DNA of 14,243 nucleotides, from contig JAFYEQ010000122.1 in NCBI GenBank assembly GCA_017544185.1, positions 1 to 14,243 of the forward strand, in the 5' to 3' direction. The notes under the pieces are model-generated. The model worked only from the letters and a program-made list of their open reading frames with translations. It searched no databases and had not been told where the DNA came from. The translations under genes and the position numbers were made by a program. Below are positions 13,690 through 14,243 of the stretch, in pieces. Source of the DNA: Oscillospiraceae bacterium (GTDB taxonomy: Bacteria; Bacillota; Clostridia; Oscillospirales; Ruminococcaceae). Every line of letters begins with the position of its first letter. Positions within the stretch are counted from its first letter, which is position 1.

Positions 13690-14243
13690 TCAGCCGTTAG
13701 AGGTGGGGATGAATTTGCCGATCTCGCCTGCGATCGAGCTTACAGGCATGGTCTGGAGCCAGATCCTGCCGGGGCCCGTCACCTTGGTATTGAAGAGGCC
13801 TTCACCGCCCAGCAGTACGTTGGCAGCGCCCTTGATCCTCTCGATGTCTACCGAGCAGGTCTCCTCCATAGCAGCAAGATAGCCTGTGTCTATGAGCATG
13901 GACTCGCCGGGGCCCAGATCGTAGATAGCAACGCCGCCGCCGATGGTCAGCCATACTGTGCCGGTGCCGTTGAACTTCTGCATGATGAAGCCTTCGCCGC
14001 CGAAGAAGCCAGCGCCCAGCTTCTTCTGGAAGAAGATGTCGAACTCTACGCCGAGGGTGTTCGCAAAGTATGCGCCCTTCTGAGCTACGATGGTCTTCTC
14101 CTTGTTTATATCGAATGCGAGTATCTCACCGGGGAAAGGCGGAGCAAATGCGATATTGCCGGGTGCTCCCACCGCAGTGTACTTGTTGCGGAAGATGTTC
14201 TCGCCGGTGACAGCATTCTTTGCCACCTTGCCGAGAGTGCCGA
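13690..14243 (-). CDS. AIM24-family protein (TIGR00266/DUF124), 5' end outside window
   Basis: The frame stays open to the window edge (GTLGK precedes the GTG at 14226), so the start is missing. The visible 184 residues or so show the glycine-rich beta pattern of the AIM24 family: GEILAFDI, ..QKGAYFANTLGVEF, GFFGGEGFIMQKFNGTGTVWLTIGGGVA, LGPGESMLIDTGYLAAME, and near the end LLGGEGLFNTKVTGPGRIWLQTMP. The GGEGFxxQxxxGxGxVxL and GGEGLFxTxxxGPGxIWLQ repeats are the family's typical wording. Bacterial members are soluble and their role is not established; the name comes from a yeast mitochondrial protein needed for inner membrane shape. Family assignment is confident; function is not. It has its own terminator and is transcribed towards recA. 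Confidence 0.9.
   Translation of the reverse strand, partial: GTLGKVAKNAVTGENIFRNKYTAVGAPGNIAFAPPFPGEILAFDINKEKTIVAQKGAYFANTLGVEFDIFFQKKLGAGFFGGEGFIMQKFNGTGTVWLTIGGGVAIYDLGPGESMLIDTGYLAAMEETCSVDIERIKGAANVLLGGEGLFNTKVTGPGRIWLQTMPVSSIAGEIGKFIPTSNG

Overview
The window looks like chromosomal DNA from a Gram-positive gut or rumen Clostridium, most likely a Ruminococcus-like member of the Oscillospiraceae/Ruminococcaceae. The grounds are a dcw-type cell wall and division cluster, a MurE with the meso-diaminopimelate signature DNPR, the coding style (moderately high GC, isoleucine mostly ATA or ATC, glycine and alanine rich), SigA-type promoters with an extended -10 (TGTGGTATAAT, seen three times), and short interspersed hairpin repeats. 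The genus is inferred from style, not from a search.

Left part (1-9245, all + strand): the 3' end of an unknown two-helix membrane protein, then a peptidoglycan synthesis and division block: a one-piece MurE-MurF fusion, mraY, ftsW, a secreted lipoprotein of unknown function with three internal repeats, murG and ftsQ/divIB. The genes are close together or overlap, and a strong hairpin terminator follows ftsQ. MurE-MurF builds UDP-MurNAc-pentapeptide, MraY makes lipid I, MurG makes lipid II, FtsW polymerises it at the septum, and FtsQ belongs to the divisome. murD, usually found between mraY and ftsW in Firmicutes, is absent; the unknown lipoprotein lies between ftsW and murG and is coupled to ftsW by an ATGA overlap.

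Middle part (9182-10630): a 380-base gene-free stretch with a terminator, a GGGCGGAC hairpin repeat and a good promoter; a small acidic membrane-anchored protein (+) with its own palindromic terminator; then, on the minus strand, a MntA/HepT toxin-antitoxin pair in which the nucleotidyltransferase (MntA) is intact and the HEPN partner (HepT) appears broken by a frameshift near its N terminus.

Right part (10592-14243, minus strand): a ZIP-family metal transporter with a near-consensus promoter and an inverted repeat that could be a metalloregulator operator; a recA-recX pair overlapping by ATGA; a leader of about 215 bases before recA with three tandem hairpin repeats whose stems show paired base changes; and the 3' part of an AIM24-family protein running off the window edge. 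A fourth copy of the hairpin repeat lies in front of murG, in the same orientation relative to the downstream gene as the recA copies.

No tRNA, rRNA, CRISPR array, insertion sequence or phage gene was seen. The parts least explained by known biology are the repeat-containing lipoprotein in the division operon and the hairpin repeat family in the recA and murG leaders.
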